The position numbers and the translations under genes are program-made. Shown in pieces: positions 53,240-61,770 of a DNA stretch of 64,000 nucleotides. Positions within the stretch are counted from its first letter, which is position 1. Every line of letters starts with the position of its first letter. Below the pieces are notes generated by a model, which made no database searches, was not told the DNA's origin, and saw only the letters and a list, made by a program, of their open reading frames with translations. The stretch is taken from positions 992,001-1,056,000 of the forward strand of contig AP025576.1 in assembly GCA_022845955.1 (NCBI GenBank). The letters are read 5' to 3'. The DNA is from Lachnospiraceae bacterium. Lineage in GTDB: Bacteria; Bacillota; Clostridia; Lachnospirales; Lachnospiraceae.

Positions 53240-54739
53240 ATGATGAGAAAAATCTTTAAGAGAGCAGCGGGTATGATGCTGGCGGTAGTGATGGGATTGT
53301 CTTTGGCGGCCTGCGGCTCCGGTGCCGGCACCACCAGCGGGGAAGGAACGGCAGCAGGAGGCGGGGAAAGTGCTTCCGCAGGCGGAGCCGTTACGGAAGT
53401 AAATGTATGTATTCCCACAGCATATGACATGCCCGATGCGGGGGACGTGGAAACCGCTATCAATGAAATTGCGGAAGCCCGATACGGGGTGCACCTGAAT
53501 CTCACCTTTGTTTCCATGGGAAACTGGCTGCAGCAGTCCAACCTTCTGCTTACAGGCGATGAGGTGGATGTGATAGCCGCATTTATGACGCCCCTTACCA
53601 CCTATGTTAAAAACGGCCAGCTGGCTCCCCTGGATGATTACTATGCGGCAGCAACAGATGATTTCAAAGCCATATGGTCTGAAGAAGAAATGAAAGGGAC
53701 GACAGTGGACGGCCAGATTTATGCCATTCCCAACCTGAGAAACTTCGGCAACCGTTTCGGACTCAATATTGATAAGGCGATTGCAGATGAGTTTGGAATC
53801 GAATCCTATCATAAGTGGACACTGGAAGAAATTGATACCTTTCTGCATGAGGTACATGAGAAATACCCGGACAGGTATGCACTCGTACCACAGTCCGGGG
53901 ACACCATGGTGAACGGCTGGACATGGGATGGTCTGGGAGACGGTAAATTTATTGGTGTGATTCCTGACTGCGGGCAGGGTACGGAAGTACAGAATCTGTT
54001 TGATACGGATGATTTCCGGGAATTTATAAGCTGGACAAGAAAATGGTATGAGGACGGCCTGGTTATGGCGGATGCCCTGAGCAATACGGAGGCCGGATCC
54101 CAGCTGATTGCCAATCAGAAAGCAGTTGCCTGTTTTGATAACTATGCGAATAATGAACTGGCGGGCGCAATACGTACGGTAGTAATCGAACCCTGGTCGG
54201 TAGCAAACTCTTATTCGGAACTTTGCTATGGCATTAATGCCAATTCCAAAAACAAAGACGCCGCCTGGACGGCCCTGCAGATGCTTTATACGGATAAGGA
54301 GGTCTGCGTCCTGCTCAACAACGGAATCGAAGGCAGGCACTACACCAAAAATGAAGACGGAACCATTTCCTTCCCGGAAGGAAAGACCGCTGCGGACTGC
54401 GGCTACGGCATGGCTGACCTTTATTGGATAGCGCCTTACTCCGGATGGTCCCATCCGATTGACTATAACGGCCCTGCCTTCTTCGAAGATTTAATCCAGT
54501 TTAATGAGGATACCATGAAGAGCAAAGCATATGGTTTCTTCTTTGATACCAGCAGTGTTGTGGACCAGTACTCCGCATGCAGCAATGTTATGGATAAATA
54601 CTACAAAGCCCTGCTGGCGGGAACGGTAGATCCGGAATCCACCATCGCGCAGGCAAACGGGGAACTGGAAGCGGCAGGCCTGCAGGATATATTAACGGAG
54701 AAACAGAAACAGCTGGATGATTTCTTTGCACAGAAATAA
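53240..54739 (+). CDS. Sugar ABC transporter substrate-binding lipoprotein
   Basis: A 499-residue family-1 extracellular solute-binding protein. Lipoprotein signal peptide with lipobox LAAC (Cys25), then a Gly/Ser/Thr-rich linker, then a two-lobe periplasmic-binding fold (LNLTFVSMGNWLQQSNLLLTG, VDVIAAFMTPLTTYVKNGQL, GQIYAIPNLRNFGNRFG, QSGDTMVNGW). It is of the LplA/YtcQ type that serves oligosaccharide importers. Ribosome site GGAGG. Two permease genes follow after 250 bases that contain hairpins, which would let the binding protein be made in excess. Ligand is probably a rhamnose-containing oligomer, judging from the GH78 gene downstream. Confidence 0.88.
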   Translation: MMRKIFKRAAGMMLAVVMGLSLAACGSGAGTTSGEGTAAGGGESASAGGAVTEVNVCIPTAYDMPDAGDVETAINEIAEARYGVHLNLTFVSMGNWLQQSNLLLTGDEVDVIAAFMTPLTTYVKNGQLAPLDDYYAAATDDFKAIWSEEEMKGTTVDGQIYAIPNLRNFGNRFGLNIDKAIADEFGIESYHKWTLEEIDTFLHEVHEKYPDRYALVPQSGDTMVNGWTWDGLGDGKFIGVIPDCGQGTEVQNLFDTDDFREFISWTRKWYEDGLVMADALSNTEAGSQLIANQKAVACFDNYANNELAGAIRTVVIEPWSVANSYSELCYGINANSKNKDAAWTALQMLYTDKEVCVLLNNGIEGRHYTKNEDGTISFPEGKTAADCGYGMADLYWIAPYSGWSHPIDYNGPAFFEDLIQFNEDTMKSKAYGFFFDTSSVVDQYSACSNVMDKYYKALLAGTVDPESTIAQANGELEAAGLQDILTEKQKQLDDFFAQK

Positions 54740-54741
54740 AT

Positions 54742-54889
54742 AACTCAAACTTTGCAGGTGCGGCTGACACACTTGAACGGTCTCATCTACATGGCCTGAA
54801 AGGCACTGAAGAAAATTCCTTTTCCATCCCGGAGGGCCATGCAGACAGCGGGCGGAGGGCCTTTTCGCACCTGTAAAGTTTGGGTAGTT
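54742..54889. repeat. Long imperfect inverted repeat after the binding-protein gene
   Basis: CAAACTTTGCAGGTGCG near 54746-54762 is matched by CGCACCTGTAAAGTTTG (54866-54882), with AACT/AGTT extending the ends. The arms enclose about 100 bases with no ORF. It could be an RNA structure or a small non-autonomous element. Confidence 0.5.
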
Positions 54890-54916
54890 AATCTGTTCTG
54901 ACACGGAAAAAGATAC

Positions 54917-54959
54917 AAGAGCCATTTTCATGGAAAAAGATCTCCTGAAAATGGCTCTT
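54917..54959 (+). terminator. Perfect 14-bp stem-loop between binding-protein and permease genes
   Basis: AAGAGCCATTTTCA (54917-54930) pairs exactly with TGAAAATGGCTCTT (54946-54959). It has only a short T end, so it would be a partial terminator or a 3'-end stabiliser for the binding-protein mRNA, ahead of the permeases. Confidence 0.65.
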
Positions 54960-54991
54960 ACAGGGAAAGGCATGAAGAAAGGAAGAGTAAA

Positions 54992-55939
54992 ATGGCGGGA
55001 ACGGTTACGTTGGCAAAGAATCGGGCGAAGAGCAAAAAGAGCCGGAACAAAATGACGCTGGCGCTGCTTTCCATGATGCTGCCGGGTTTTATATATCTGG
55101 TAATCAACAATTATATTCCTATGGCAGGTCTGGTAATAGCATTTAAGCGTTTTAATTACAGCAAAGGGATCTGGGGCAGCGACTGGTGCGGCTTCAGTAA
55201 CTTTACCTATCTGTTCCGGACAAATGATGCCCTGAATATAGTCCGGAATACCCTTGGTTATAATCTGACCTTTATTCTTCTGGGAAATCTGCTGGCGGTA
55301 ACCGTTGCGGTTATGCTGAATTTCTTAAGAGGAAACAGGAGCAAGAAGGTATATCAGACATTGATTCTGATACCCTATCTGATTTCCATGGTGGTAGTTT
55401 CTTATATCGTATACGGCTTTTTGAGCCAGGATAATGGATTCCTGAACAGCCTGTTCGTTAAAATGGGGGCGGAAAAGATAAGCTGGTATACGGAAACAAA
55501 ATACTGGCCCTTCATTCTGGTTATCGTAAATCTCTGGAAGGGTTTCGGGTACAGCAGTATCCTATATTATGCTACGGTTATCGGTATCGATTCTTCTCTC
55601 TATGAGGCGGCCACAGTGGACGGGGCTAACCGGTGGAAACAGGTCTGGCATGTGACGCTGCCCGGACTGAAGGGCACGATTATCACGATGGTGCTTCTTG
55701 CCATCGGGCGGATGTTTTATTCGGATTTCGGCCTGTTTTATCAGGTACCGATGCGTTCCGGGCTTCTTTCGTCGGTAACGGACACCATTGATGTGTTTGT
55801 TTATAAAGGGCTGACACAGCTTAATGACGTGGGACGTGCGTCGGCAGCAGGCTTCCTGCAGTCCGTATTGGGATTTGTACTGGTACTGACAGCCAACTTC
55901 ATCGTCCGCAAGGTAGATGAAGACAGCGCTTTATTCTAA
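54992..55939 (+). CDS. Sugar ABC transporter permease, LplB/UgpA type
   Basis: A 315-residue inner-membrane permease with six helices. PGFIYLVINNYIPMAGLVIAF and WGSDWCGFSNF are the LplB-type N-terminal marks; the EAA loop is YEAATVDGANRWKQVWHVTLP. It pairs with the next permease and uses a shared ATPase encoded elsewhere, as usual for this family. The end overlaps the frame of the next gene closely (16 bases before its start). Confidence 0.9.
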   Translation: MAGTVTLAKNRAKSKKSRNKMTLALLSMMLPGFIYLVINNYIPMAGLVIAFKRFNYSKGIWGSDWCGFSNFTYLFRTNDALNIVRNTLGYNLTFILLGNLLAVTVAVMLNFLRGNRSKKVYQTLILIPYLISMVVVSYIVYGFLSQDNGFLNSLFVKMGAEKISWYTETKYWPFILVIVNLWKGFGYSSILYYATVIGIDSSLYEAATVDGANRWKQVWHVTLPGLKGTIITMVLLAIGRMFYSDFGLFYQVPMRSGLLSSVTDTIDVFVYKGLTQLNDVGRASAAGFLQSVLGFVLVLTANFIVRKVDEDSALF

Positions 55940-55955
55940 GAATGGAGAAAAGATT

Positions 55956-56843
55956 ATGGTTGGGAAAAACAAAACGGGCCAGATGGTATTACATATTATT
56001 TTTATTCTGCTTTGTACAGCAGCGGTGGCGCCTTTTCTCCTTCTGCTGTCCTCTTCCTTAACGGACGAAGCGACACTGATGCGCGACGGATATAATTTTA
56101 TACCCAGGATTTTCAGCTTGAATGCGTATGTTTATCTGTTCAGCAGCAGTATGAAGATTATTAAGGGCTATGGGATTACTATTTTGGTAACGTTGCTGGG
56201 GACAACACTGAGCGTACTCATGACGACGCTGTTTGCTTATCCTTTGTCCAGAAAAGAGCTTCCATGGCGCGGTTTCTTTGCCTTCTTCGTATTTTTCACC
56301 ATGCTGTTTAACGGCGGCCTGGTTCCTACGTATATGATGTGGACGCAGTCCTTTCATATTAAAAATACCTTGTGGGCGCTGATTATTCCCGGGCTGCTCA
56401 TGAACGGCTTCTATATTATCATGATGCGTTCCTTCTTCCAGGCCAATATACCGGATGCGTTGATTGAGGCGGCACGTATCGACGGCGGCGGAGAATACCG
56501 GATCCTTTTCCAGGTAGTGACGCCGCTGTCAAAGCCGATTATGGCGACCATGGCTCTGATGATAGGGCTGGGGTATTGGAATGACTGGATGAACAGCCTG
56601 TATTACATAACCGATGATAAGCTGTTCAGCATCCAGGCCATCCTAAATACGATTATTACAAACATTCAGTTCCTGACCAGCGGGCAGTCCTCCGCAGCGT
56701 CCAGCGTGAATGTGGCAAACCTGCCGAGCATTGGGATCCGTATGGCGATTGCTGTGATCGGTATCCTGCCGGTATTGTGTATTTATCCTTTTTTCCAGAA
56801 ATATTTTGTAAAAGGGATTGTTGTTGGAGGTGTAAAGGGATAA
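55956..56843 (+). CDS. Sugar ABC transporter permease, LplC/YtcP type
   Basis: A 295-residue permease, start MVGKNKTGQMVLHI with GGAG 8 bases upstream. Six helices; the EAA loop is IEAARIDGGGEYRILFQVVTPLS, and YPFFQKYFVKGIVVGGVKG is the standard end. It forms the channel with the LplB-type partner. The GH78 gene begins three bases after its stop codon, so transport and cleavage are encoded on one transcript. Confidence 0.9.
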   Translation: MVGKNKTGQMVLHIIFILLCTAAVAPFLLLLSSSLTDEATLMRDGYNFIPRIFSLNAYVYLFSSSMKIIKGYGITILVTLLGTTLSVLMTTLFAYPLSRKELPWRGFFAFFVFFTMLFNGGLVPTYMMWTQSFHIKNTLWALIIPGLLMNGFYIIMMRSFFQANIPDALIEAARIDGGGEYRILFQVVTPLSKPIMATMALMIGLGYWNDWMNSLYYITDDKLFSIQAILNTIITNIQFLTSGQSSAASSVNVANLPSIGIRMAIAVIGILPVLCIYPFFQKYFVKGIVVGGVKG

Positions 56844-56845
56844 TT

Positions 56846-59800
56846 ATGAGTTTTATAGTAAAAGAACTATATGTGGAATACCAGAAGGCTCCCATTGGCC
56901 TGGATGAGGAACACCCCCGTTTTTCGTGGATGTTTTCATCGGATGAAAAGAACATGCGGCAGAGAGCCTGCCGGATTGTTGTAAAAAAGGGGATGCCTGC
57001 AGCAAAGAAAAAAGTGGTCTGGGATTCGGGAAGGCTGGAAACAGGGGAATCCCGGGGAATAGAATATGCCGGGGAGAAGCTGGAGGCCTGTACGGAATAT
57101 TCCGTATCGGTACAGGTTTGGGATGCCGGGGAGAACAGCGCCGGCGCGGATACCCGCTTTGAAACCGGTTTGTTTGCCTTTTCCGCAGATGAAGAGGAAA
57201 GGAACCGTACCTGGGAAGGGGCGCAGTGGATCGCGGCCCCCCGTTTCCATGTCTGCGTACAGGCCAGAGGGGTGTTTATCCTGGAGACCAGGCTGCGTCT
57301 GGAACCCGGGTCGCAGAGAGCCGGCGTGGTATTCGGTGCCAATGATTTCCGGCTGCTCGATAAGAACCTGAATGAATACGGACTGGCAGGAGCGAACTAT
57401 ATCCGCTATGAAATCAACCTGCAGGATCTGGCAGGAAAGCGGGACAGGGGAAAAGCGGAAGAGTATACCTTGCCTACGCTGGATCTTTACAGGGTAGGTT
57501 ATGCCCCGGGAGACAGGGAAGACATTCCGTTTGCCAGTGTTCCCCTCGTACCTTTCGAAAGGGGAGAGGAAGGGGCGGAAACCGGTGCTTCCCTGCTCAC
57601 CGAAGAAAATGCCTATGACTTTCACTGCCTGCGGATAGAAGTGGACGGCAATAATGCGTTCGCCTATCTGGACGGGGTGCTTGTGGATGCGGAGGCAAAG
57701 CAGGAATTTTTTGGACGGACGGTAAAGGGGCGGACGTTGAATCCCCGGGGAAATAATGACGTGCCGACTTATCCCAGGCTGAACGAAATCGGCTTTTTCG
57801 CAGACAAAGGGGACCGCGCGTATTTTACCTTCCTGTCTGTCCGGAATATGCGTACGCCTTCCGCGGAATTCATACGGGAAACGCCGGAGGGTGGTCTGTA
57901 TGGCCGGGAAGGGATTTTCGGGGAAAAAAAAGGGTTACGCAAGGTTAGGACGCAAGACGGGGAGAGCTGCTTTATGGTAAGCGGAACGCAGGTGACGGCG
58001 GATCCGTCTCATTCCGCGCTTCCCATGTTCCGTACCCTTATCCGCGGAAAAGAAAAGAAAAGGCCGGTTCAGGCCAGACTTTATATCACCTCCCGGGGAA
58101 TCTATGAATGCCGGGTGAACGGGCAGGAAATTACGGACCGGCTGCTGGCGCCGGGGAATACCCAATATGACAAGCGGCTGAATTACCAAACCTATGATAT
58201 CAGTGACAAAATAGGAGAAGGGGATAATTGTGTGGGGGTGACACTGGCTTCCGGCTGGTGGTCAGATGCCCAGACCTTCACCGTGAAGAATTATAATTTC
58301 TGGGGAGATAAGGAAGCCTTTTTTGCTAAGGTGGTAATTACCTATGACGACGGCAGCCGGCAGGTGCGGGTTTCCAATACACGGGACTGGAGCTATTTTG
58401 GGGAAGGGCCTTACCGGTATTCCGGATTCTTCCTGGGCGAACAGACAGACGGGAGAAAGCTGGAGTTGTATGAAACCTATTCCCGAGCGGATTTTGTGGA
58501 AGAGGGCTGGGAGCGGCCGGTTATTTATGAACCGGTCCCCATTGAAGAATACCGGGCCTTGCCTCCGGGATTTGGCCGGGCCTGGCCGGGGATCAATGAG
58601 ACAAAGCCCTTGCTTCTGGGAGGCTATGATGCCCCGGTATATGTGGTGGACAGTCGGAAAGCCTGCAGCCGCACATTTGTGGAGGGGCATACAGCCATTT
58701 ATGACTTTGGCCAGGAAATGGCCGGTGTACCGCGCATCCGTTTTCAGGAAAAGGAAGGAACCCGCCTTGTTATCCGGTATGGGGAAATGCTTTATCCGGA
58801 TCTGCCGGAATATGCGGCCGGAAAAGGCGGCGTGAATCTGGTTGGAAGGCTTATGGTGGAAAATTACAGGGATGCCACCAGCACCGATGTGTATATCTGC
58901 AGCGGAAAAATAGGCGGCGAAATCTGGCAGCCCCGATTCACCTTCCATGGCTATCGATATATGGAAATAAGCGGCGCCAGCAATCCGCCTCTCCCGGAGG
59001 ATGTGGAAAGCCTGCAGTATTCCTCCGTAGATGTGTTTGAGGGAAGCTTCCATTCCTCCAACGCCCTTCTGGATCGGTTTGCAGAAAATGTGAAATGGTC
59101 CCAGCGTTGTAATTTTATCAATATTCCCACCGACTGCCCCCAAAGGAACGAGAGGATGGGCTGGGCAGGGGATACCCATGTATTCTGCCATACGGCTCTG
59201 CATAACGGTTTCCTGAAGCTTTTTTATGAGCGCAATCTCCAGGCTATGGCGGATTTACAGGAAGAGGATGGGCAGTTCCCGGAAATCGCCCCGGTGGGAG
59301 GCGGCTTCGGCGGCATAACCTATGAATGTGCGTCCATCTTTATGGTGACGGAGCTGTACCGGCAGTATGGGGATAAACGCACAATAACCGCTTTTTACCC
59401 CGGTCTTAAAAAATATATGGGTTATATGAAGGATAAAGGACTTCCCGGAAGAGGGGACATGGCTGTGGTCGGCCCGCTGGGTGACTGGCTGGCGCCTCAG
59501 GAAACAGATCTGCAGCTGATGTGGAATGCTTTTTATTACAGGGAAGCAGCCCTGATGGCGGAATTGGCTGCGGTTATCGGTGAAGCAGAGGACGCGGCAG
59601 GCTTCCGAAAGCTGGCGGAAGAGATAAAGGACTACTGGAACTGTACTTTTATCGACCCCGCAGACAAACGGACGATAACTACGGACGGGGAGCTGTGCGA
59701 TACCCAATGCTCCTATGTGCTCGCCCTGGAATATGGCGTGGTATGGGATCGGGAGAAGGCGGCGGCCCATCTGCTGCGGAAAACCCGGGAGCTGGGGCAT

Positions 59801-60325
59801 ACGGTGGGAACCGGTTTTTTCGGTACCGGCCTTTTGAACCAGGCCCTCAGCAAAGCCGGATATACACAGGACGCTTATAAGCTGATGCTGCAGACCGCTT
59901 TCCCTTCCTGGCTGTATCCGGTAACCCAGGGGGCGACCAGCATCTGGGAGCATTGGGATTCCTACACGGTGGACAGGGGCTTCGGCGGCTACAATACCAT
60001 GAATTCCTTTAACCATTATTCCCTGGGCAGTGTGCTTTCCTGGATGTATGAATGGATCCTGGGCATACGCAGGGAGGAGGCGCATCCCGGTTACAGGCAT
60101 TTCCGCCTGGAGCCTTGTATCGGGGAACTGGAAAAGGCGCGGGGAAGCGTATCCAGCCCGTATGGTACGATCCGCAGCGGATGGGAAAAGAAGGACGGCC
60201 GTCTTAAATACTTCTGTGAAATACCGCCGAACACCGGAGCCACGCTTGTTCTGCCGGACGGGCAGGTGCATGAGCTGGGAAGCGGGAGCTATTGTTTTGT
60301 GACAGAGAAGAAGGCAATGCTATAG
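56846..60325 (+). CDS. GH78 alpha-L-rhamnosidase, large multidomain form
   Basis: A 1,159-residue enzyme, start MSFIVKELYVEYQKAPIGL, after AAAGGGATAATT. The N-terminal region begins with the rhamnosidase Fn3-like domain (FSWMFSSDEKNMRQRAC), then beta-sandwich domains with an inserted concanavalin-like module (about 145-340), then the (alpha/alpha)6 barrel with INIPTDCPQRNERMGWAGD (Asp763, Glu769, Asp776). The common consensus DCPQRDER has Asp where this protein has Asn768, a change next to the catalytic Glu. EIAPVGGGFGG and SIWEHWDSY (general-base Glu) follow, and a C-terminal beta-domain ends it. No signal peptide; it should act on oligosaccharides brought in by the transporter just upstream. 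Confidence 0.9.
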   Translation: MSFIVKELYVEYQKAPIGLDEEHPRFSWMFSSDEKNMRQRACRIVVKKGMPAAKKKVVWDSGRLETGESRGIEYAGEKLEACTEYSVSVQVWDAGENSAGADTRFETGLFAFSADEEERNRTWEGAQWIAAPRFHVCVQARGVFILETRLRLEPGSQRAGVVFGANDFRLLDKNLNEYGLAGANYIRYEINLQDLAGKRDRGKAEEYTLPTLDLYRVGYAPGDREDIPFASVPLVPFERGEEGAETGASLLTEENAYDFHCLRIEVDGNNAFAYLDGVLVDAEAKQEFFGRTVKGRTLNPRGNNDVPTYPRLNEIGFFADKGDRAYFTFLSVRNMRTPSAEFIRETPEGGLYGREGIFGEKKGLRKVRTQDGESCFMVSGTQVTADPSHSALPMFRTLIRGKEKKRPVQARLYITSRGIYECRVNGQEITDRLLAPGNTQYDKRLNYQTYDISDKIGEGDNCVGVTLASGWWSDAQTFTVKNYNFWGDKEAFFAKVVITYDDGSRQVRVSNTRDWSYFGEGPYRYSGFFLGEQTDGRKLELYETYSRADFVEEGWERPVIYEPVPIEEYRALPPGFGRAWPGINETKPLLLGGYDAPVYVVDSRKACSRTFVEGHTAIYDFGQEMAGVPRIRFQEKEGTRLVIRYGEMLYPDLPEYAAGKGGVNLVGRLMVENYRDATSTDVYICSGKIGGEIWQPRFTFHGYRYMEISGASNPPLPEDVESLQYSSVDVFEGSFHSSNALLDRFAENVKWSQRCNFINIPTDCPQRNERMGWAGDTHVFCHTALHNGFLKLFYERNLQAMADLQEEDGQFPEIAPVGGGFGGITYECASIFMVTELYRQYGDKRTITAFYPGLKKYMGYMKDKGLPGRGDMAVVGPLGDWLAPQETDLQLMWNAFYYREAALMAELAAVIGEAEDAAGFRKLAEEIKDYWNCTFIDPADKRTITTDGELCDTQCSYVLALEYGVVWDREKAAAHLLRKTRELGHTVGTGFFGTGLLNQALSKAGYTQDAYKLMLQTAFPSWLYPVTQGATSIWEHWDSYTVDRGFGGYNTMNSFNHYSLGSVLSWMYEWILGIRREEAHPGYRHFRLEPCIGELEKARGSVSSPYGTIRSGWEKKDGRLKYFCEIPPNTGATLVLPDGQVHELGSGSYCFVTEKKAML

Positions 60326-60331
60326 TAAGCG

Positions 60332-60376
60332 GCCCTCACCGCGTCCAGGCCATAAGGATCCGCCTGCGGTGAGGGC
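60332..60376. terminator. Stem-loop after the GH78 operon
   Basis: GCCCTCACCGC (60332-60342) pairs exactly with GCGGTGAGGGC (60366-60376). It is strong, but without a T-run, between convergent genes. Confidence 0.55.
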
Positions 60377-60465
60377 GCTGATTCCCATAATTAGCTGCAA
60401 ACATTTCGGCTTCTTTTTCCGGCAGTATATCTGCTACATCACTTAAAAAGTGTTTCAACTACGCT

Positions 60466-61398
60466 TCAGGCCTGAGAGAGTGCCGCCAGCATAAATTGAA
60501 TGATTCCTTCCTCGACCTCATCTTTGACAGCGCTGTAATTATGTATTTCATGACGGCAGCCGGAGTAGACTTTGGTGGTCACCTCGTGTCCGGTCTCACA
60601 CAGCCAGTTTGATACCTCATAGATACCTTTTCCATACTCACCTACAGGATCCTGGTCACCGCCGATATTATAGAAGGCAAGTGACGAGGGTATTTTTTCC
60701 GCCCACTGCACGCCTTCAATGGTCAGCATCATCTGGGTAAAATCATATATGGACCGGTTGCTGACAGGCCTGGTAAAGGCATCGAAGGGATCCTCCGCAT
60801 GGTCACGCTGTACATAAGGATCGGAGCAGATCCACTCATTTCCGATGGTAACGTCATCACAGCGTTCACACATCCACCCCATCAGGGAGCCGGTGAATTC
60901 GGGATTGGAATCTGTCCCCAGGCCGTCATCGATGGCTTTTTTAAGACGCAGGGCGGTTTCGGCCGCACCGCGGAAGCTTCCGGTGGTTCCGCAGATAGTG
61001 ACTCCTGCCAGACCATCACCGTATTTTGCAGCATAATCCCTGGCGATAAAGGAACCCATGCTGTGGCCAAAAAGAAAATAGGGAAGATCCGGGTATTTTT
61101 TACAAACCAGTTCCTTCAGCGAATGTTCATCCTCCATCATGGTATGGAATCCCGCATCACCCCAGTCGCCCCAGATACCGCTTACCATTGCCGTTTTCCC
61201 GTGTCCCACATGGTCGTCGGCAGCTACGATGAAGCCCGCATCCATAAATTTGGAAATCATATGCAGATACCTTCTGGAATGCTCCCCGAAGCCGTGGATA
61301 ATCTGCACGATCCCTTTCGGCCTGGCCGCAGGGACATAAATCCAGCCTTGTACTTCGTCGCGTTTGTTATAAGACGGAAAGCTTACCTCATGTAACAT
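60466..61398 (-). CDS. Alpha/beta hydrolase, monoglyceride lipase-like
   Basis: A 310-residue cytoplasmic hydrolase, start MLHEVSFPSYNKRDEV with AGGAGGTG 7 bases upstream. The oxyanion part is IIHGFGEHSRRY (34-45), the nucleophile Ser113 lies in GHSMG, the acid is Asp of GGDQDPVGEYG, and the base is His of CRHEIHNY. The serine aminopeptidase S33/Hydrolase_4 family to which it belongs splits esters of lipids or small acyl compounds. It is not obviously part of the sugar operons on either side. Confidence 0.87.
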   Translation of the reverse strand: MLHEVSFPSYNKRDEVQGWIYVPAARPKGIVQIIHGFGEHSRRYLHMISKFMDAGFIVAADDHVGHGKTAMVSGIWGDWGDAGFHTMMEDEHSLKELVCKKYPDLPYFLFGHSMGSFIARDYAAKYGDGLAGVTICGTTGSFRGAAETALRLKKAIDDGLGTDSNPEFTGSLMGWMCERCDDVTIGNEWICSDPYVQRDHAEDPFDAFTRPVSNRSIYDFTQMMLTIEGVQWAEKIPSSLAFYNIGGDQDPVGEYGKGIYEVSNWLCETGHEVTTKVYSGCRHEIHNYSAVKDEVEEGIIQFMLAALSQA

Positions 61399-61770
61399 AA
61401 ATAACACCTCCTGCATTTTATTTTCTGTATGTTTTCATTGTAGGGTACAAAAATAAGGGTGTCAATTAATTCCGGTGTCCCTGCGATATCTCAATTATCG
61501 GCAGGAAGAAACATAGGTACACCCAACGGGGAAACCGGGAAGCACAGGAGCGCAGCAATGGAGTCCGGTACAGAGAAGTAAGAGATACGGGGAATGCCTG
61601 TAAAATGGGCATTCCCTGTCGTTTTGCATAAAATTGTCTGGTCAAAATAAGAATTGTGCGTGGTGATTGCAGGCGAAAAACGATATTATAATCATGAGCC
61701 ATACAAGATGCACAAATTATTATAGGCTCGGCAAATAAAACTAACCATAATTAGGGGAAGGAGAGGGAGT
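61399..61770. other. Intergenic region upstream of second ABC transporter locus
   Basis: About 370 bases. It contains the start region of the hydrolase gene, a stem-loop (61590-61616: GGGAATGCC/GGCATTCCC with a T-rich end) and, near 61,685, a TATTATAAT -10 for the transporter locus. The matching -35 (TGGTGA, 17 bp upstream of TATTAT) is only fair. No gene visible. Confidence 0.5.
61590..61616 (+). terminator. Stem-loop upstream of the second transporter locus
   Basis: GGGAATGCC (61590-61598) pairs with GGCATTCCC (61608-61616), followed by TGTCGTTTT. No gene on this strand ends nearby, so it may be a leftover or belong to a short leader RNA. Confidence 0.4.

Noticed and set aside
53219..54454. 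Minus-strand open frame opposite the first binding-protein gene
   Set aside because: The plus strand encodes a clear lipoprotein; the opposite frame has no start signal and reads as a shadow.
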